Assembly: GCA_964353405.1 (NCBI GenBank)
Contig: CAYGWJ010000052.1
Span: 1-14,149, forward strand
Source: JBGLNJ01 sp964353405
Lineage (GTDB): Bacteria > Chloroflexota > Anaerolineae > Fen-1058
Direction: 5' to 3'
DNA: 14,149 nt
The stretch's first letter is position 1. Each line of letters begins with the position of its first letter. The position numbers and the translations under genes were made by a program. Below, piece after piece: positions 13,063 to 14,149 of the stretch. The notes below the pieces were generated by a model, which was given only the letters and a program-made list of their open reading frames with translations, did no database searches and was not told the origin of the DNA.

Positions 13063-13080
13063 TCCACCGCCTCCGACTCA

Positions 13081-13109
13081 AGTATACGCGACGGGTCAGC
13101 ACTTGTCAA
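13081..13109 (-). promoter_or_regulatory. Consensus sigma70 promoter of the PIN toxin-antitoxin pair
   Basis: Minus strand: TTGACA (13109-13104), 17 bases, TATACT (13086-13081). Transcription should start near 13074, only about 12 bases before the ATG at 13062. This places the GGAGG (13074-13070) at the very 5' end of the message. The promoter has the same hexamers and spacing as the one for the MazF pair. Confidence 0.75.
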
Positions 13110-13176
13110 TCGCGGAACGGTCTCCGAGTTTGTGGCCTATCCTCATTGCAATACGCCTCGCTCCGGCCTGCCAGCT

Positions 13177-13218
13177 AACAAAACGCCAAGGCGCAGAAAT
13201 CAACTCTGCTCCCTGGCG
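13177..13218 (-). terminator. Intrinsic terminator after the MazF-like gene
   Basis: The arms at 13218-13205 and 13197-13184 form a 14-pair stem on the minus strand with one G-U and one mismatch, closing a 7-base loop. A TTTTGTT run (13183-13177) follows directly. It lies 24 bases past the MazF stop codon, so it ends the MazF operon and insulates the PIN operon promoter downstream. Confidence 0.8.
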
Positions 13219-13241
13219 TCAGAATGTGCCGCAGAACGCCA

Positions 13242-13589
13242 TCATAGGCCGAGACAGTGCCGAACCGCCCTCTCAATATTCTCCATCGTTGCGCCAGCGA
13301 CTTGACCAGCGGGTGTGTCAGGAAATCGCTTGGGATCAAGCGAGCGAAGCTGGAAACACAAAAAGACGGTCTCCATCGGCAACCCGCTTTCTGCTGAGGG
13401 CACGCGGACATTCGTCGGATAATCGCGCGGAATGTTTTCGCCTTTGGTGCCGACGACGACCGTGACGACGAGCGGCAGCCGATTGATGGCATCTATGGAC
13501 AAGACCAGCACAGGACGGCGGCCGGCTTGCTCTCGGCCTTCGACCGGATTGAGGTTGACAAAGTAGATTTCGCCGCGTTGAATGGTCAC
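13242..13589 (-). CDS. mazF: MazF/PemK-family endoribonuclease toxin
   Basis: A 115-residue MazF/PemK protein of normal length. It has the opening 'RGEIYFVNLNP', the conserved loop 'GREQAGRRPVLVLS' with the catalytic arginine (Arg25), and 'VVTVVVGTKG' with the catalytic Thr48. The family's last motif follows in 'ESGLPMETVFLCFQLRSLD'. MazF toxins cut single-stranded mRNA at short specific sequences and stop translation. The gene starts inside the stop of the upstream antitoxin (4-base ATGA overlap), so the two are translated in a coupled way. A terminator follows at 13177-13218. The recognition sequence cannot be read from the protein. Confidence 0.93.
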   Translation of the reverse strand: MTIQRGEIYFVNLNPVEGREQAGRRPVLVLSIDAINRLPLVVTVVVGTKGENIPRDYPTNVRVPSAESGLPMETVFLCFQLRSLDPKRFPDTPAGQVAGATMENIERAVRHCLGL

Positions 13590-13822
13590 GACGTTGCTTC
13601 CAAGCCGTCTGCTTCGGCAAGCGCAAACTCGGTCTCGATCTGGCGCAATTCGCTTTGGATGTCTGGATCAGCCGCCATATCGGCCAACTGGCTTTCCCAA
13701 ACGCTTTGCGCGTTGGCTTTTTGTCGGACGCGGTGAGCCAACCATTCGATGAGCCAGAGTTGCTCGTCGGATGATAACCGATTGATGCTCTCCTGAATCT
13801 CGGTCAATACCGGCATGTTCAT
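13586..13822 (-). CDS. Antitoxin of the MazF-like toxin
   Basis: A 78-residue protein from the ATG at 13822. That start is chosen because GGAG (13834-13831) lies eight bases before it; ATGs at 13840 and 13816 are alternatives. The N-terminal half, 'LTEIQESINRLSSDEQLWLIEWLAHRVRQ', forms two predicted helices. The second half, 'MAADPDIQSELRQIETEFALAEADGLE', is acidic and helical, as expected for a segment that lies along MazF. It does not show the AbrB-type DNA-binding beta domain of classical MazE. I recall this kind of protein beside MazF in cyanobacteria and Chloroflexota. It overlaps mazF by four bases. The role is inferred mainly from position. Confidence 0.8.
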   Translation of the reverse strand: MNMPVLTEIQESINRLSSDEQLWLIEWLAHRVRQKANAQSVWESQLADMAADPDIQSELRQIETEFALAEADGLEATS

Positions 13823-13865
13823 AGTGCATACTCCGTGCATCTACTCAGCTTGTTGAACTGTCAAG

Positions 13866-13894
13866 AGTATACAAAGGATGGTGGTATGTGTCAA
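13866..13894 (-). promoter_or_regulatory. Consensus sigma70 promoter of the MazF toxin-antitoxin pair
   Basis: Minus strand: TTGACA (13894-13889), 17 bases, TATACT (13871-13866). Expected start is near 13859, giving a leader of about 37 bases to the ATG at 13822. An inverted repeat TTGA-ACTG-TCAA (13853-13864) sits at the expected start site and could be the autoregulatory operator. Confidence 0.75.
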
Positions 13895-14096
13895 TGGCTC
13901 AATCAGCGCGCCGCCGACAGCAGAGTCTACGCCAGCCGGATCTTTAGCCGGACGCTTCCGGTACGCTGTACGCGCAGGTGAACGTGATCGTCGCGGTATC
14001 TTCCCAATAATCAGTAGATCAAAGTTGAGCCTATTGGCCCTTGCAAAATTGCGACGATGTGGCAAAATCGTATCCCAAAACTGATGCGAGGATACC

Positions 14097-14149
14097 ATGC
14101 CAACACGCAAAGCCGATGGGCTAATCACATTGGATTCAGAGGAAGTCCT
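14097..14149 (+). CDS. 5' end of a plus-strand gene, cut by the window edge
   Basis: An ATG at 14097 with GAGG five bases upstream opens a frame that stays open to the end of the window, MPTRKADGLITLDSEEV. Seventeen residues are too few to assign a family. The gene is divergent from the MazF operon. A possible promoter is TTGCAA (14041-14046), 16 bases, CAAAAT (14063-14068). The GCAAAAT of this region occurs twice (14043-14049 and 14062-14068), which may be a regulator site or chance. Confidence 0.5.
   Translation, partial: MPTRKADGLITLDSEEV

Noticed and set aside
13841..14128. Minus-strand open frame of 95 codons upstream of the MazF operon
   Set aside because: It would end exactly where the antitoxin region begins and would run through the consensus promoter at 13866-13894. 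It shows no motif, and it is antisense to the better-supported plus-strand start at 14097.
1..14149. CRISPR array, tRNA or rRNA genes, insertion sequence
   Set aside because: I saw no regular spaced repeats, cloverleaf-like sequence, rRNA signature or transposase motif on either strand. A tRNAscan/Infernal run would settle it.

Overview
The window looks like a piece of a Chloroflexota chromosome (an Anaerolineae- or Caldilinea-like bacterium), possibly from a metagenome. This is inference. It rests on moderately GC-rich coding DNA, a Zn-type uroporphyrinogen-decarboxylase-family gene followed by a sugar kinase, a large secreted multi-domain glycoside hydrolase, LRV-repeat and ArsA remnants, dense toxin-antitoxin pairs, and secreted proteins ending in a short 'VYLP' tail. 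I have seen that tail often in Chloroflexota but cannot check it here. Every gene I can support reads on the minus strand, except a fragment entering at the right edge (14097 onward, plus strand). I see no rRNA, tRNA, CRISPR array, insertion sequence or replication origin.

Read in the direction of transcription (right to left), there are four blocks. (1) 12320-13822 holds two type II toxin-antitoxin pairs in tandem: a MazF-like pair (13242-13822) and a PIN-domain pair (12320-13062). Each is driven by its own TTGACA-N17-TATACT promoter, and a good intrinsic terminator separates them. (2) 11467-12319 is decayed: an ArsA-family ATPase missing at least two internal segments, and a scrap of an LRV-repeat protein. 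(3) 4930-11348 is a secreted polysaccharide-degrading pair: a 1275-residue GH3 beta-glucosidase-type enzyme (GH3 with PA14 insert, Fn3-like, CBM35-like, two CBM32) followed by an 830-residue GH144-type enzyme. By analogy with GH144/GH3 neighbours in Bacteroidetes, beta-1,2-glucan is the best substrate guess. A compact element of two palindromes nested in a 15-bp inverted repeat follows (4814-4905). (4) 1063-4646 is an apparent operon with a clear promoter (TGGACA-N17-TATAAT) overlapped by a perfect inverted repeat. It encodes a Zn-type UroD-family protein, a PfkB kinase fused to a putative Qng1/HhH-glycosidase-like domain with four cysteines at its end, a small two-cluster ferredoxin, and an Fpg/Nei-like protein lacking its middle. 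A DinB/maleylpyruvate-isomerase-like gene (81-974) lies beyond it.

The most novel item is the kinase-glycosidase fusion at 1858-3699. Next are the palindromic element at 4814-4905 and the shared C-terminal tail of the two secreted hydrolases. Several neighbouring genes (Fpg-like, ArsA-like, LRV remnant) have lost internal parts, so this is either a decaying region or one with local sequence errors. The longer gene-free stretches are 4647-4929 (promoter, operator and palindromic element), 13063-13241 (promoter and terminator) and 13823-14096 (a promoter near 13866-13894, otherwise nothing I can recognise).
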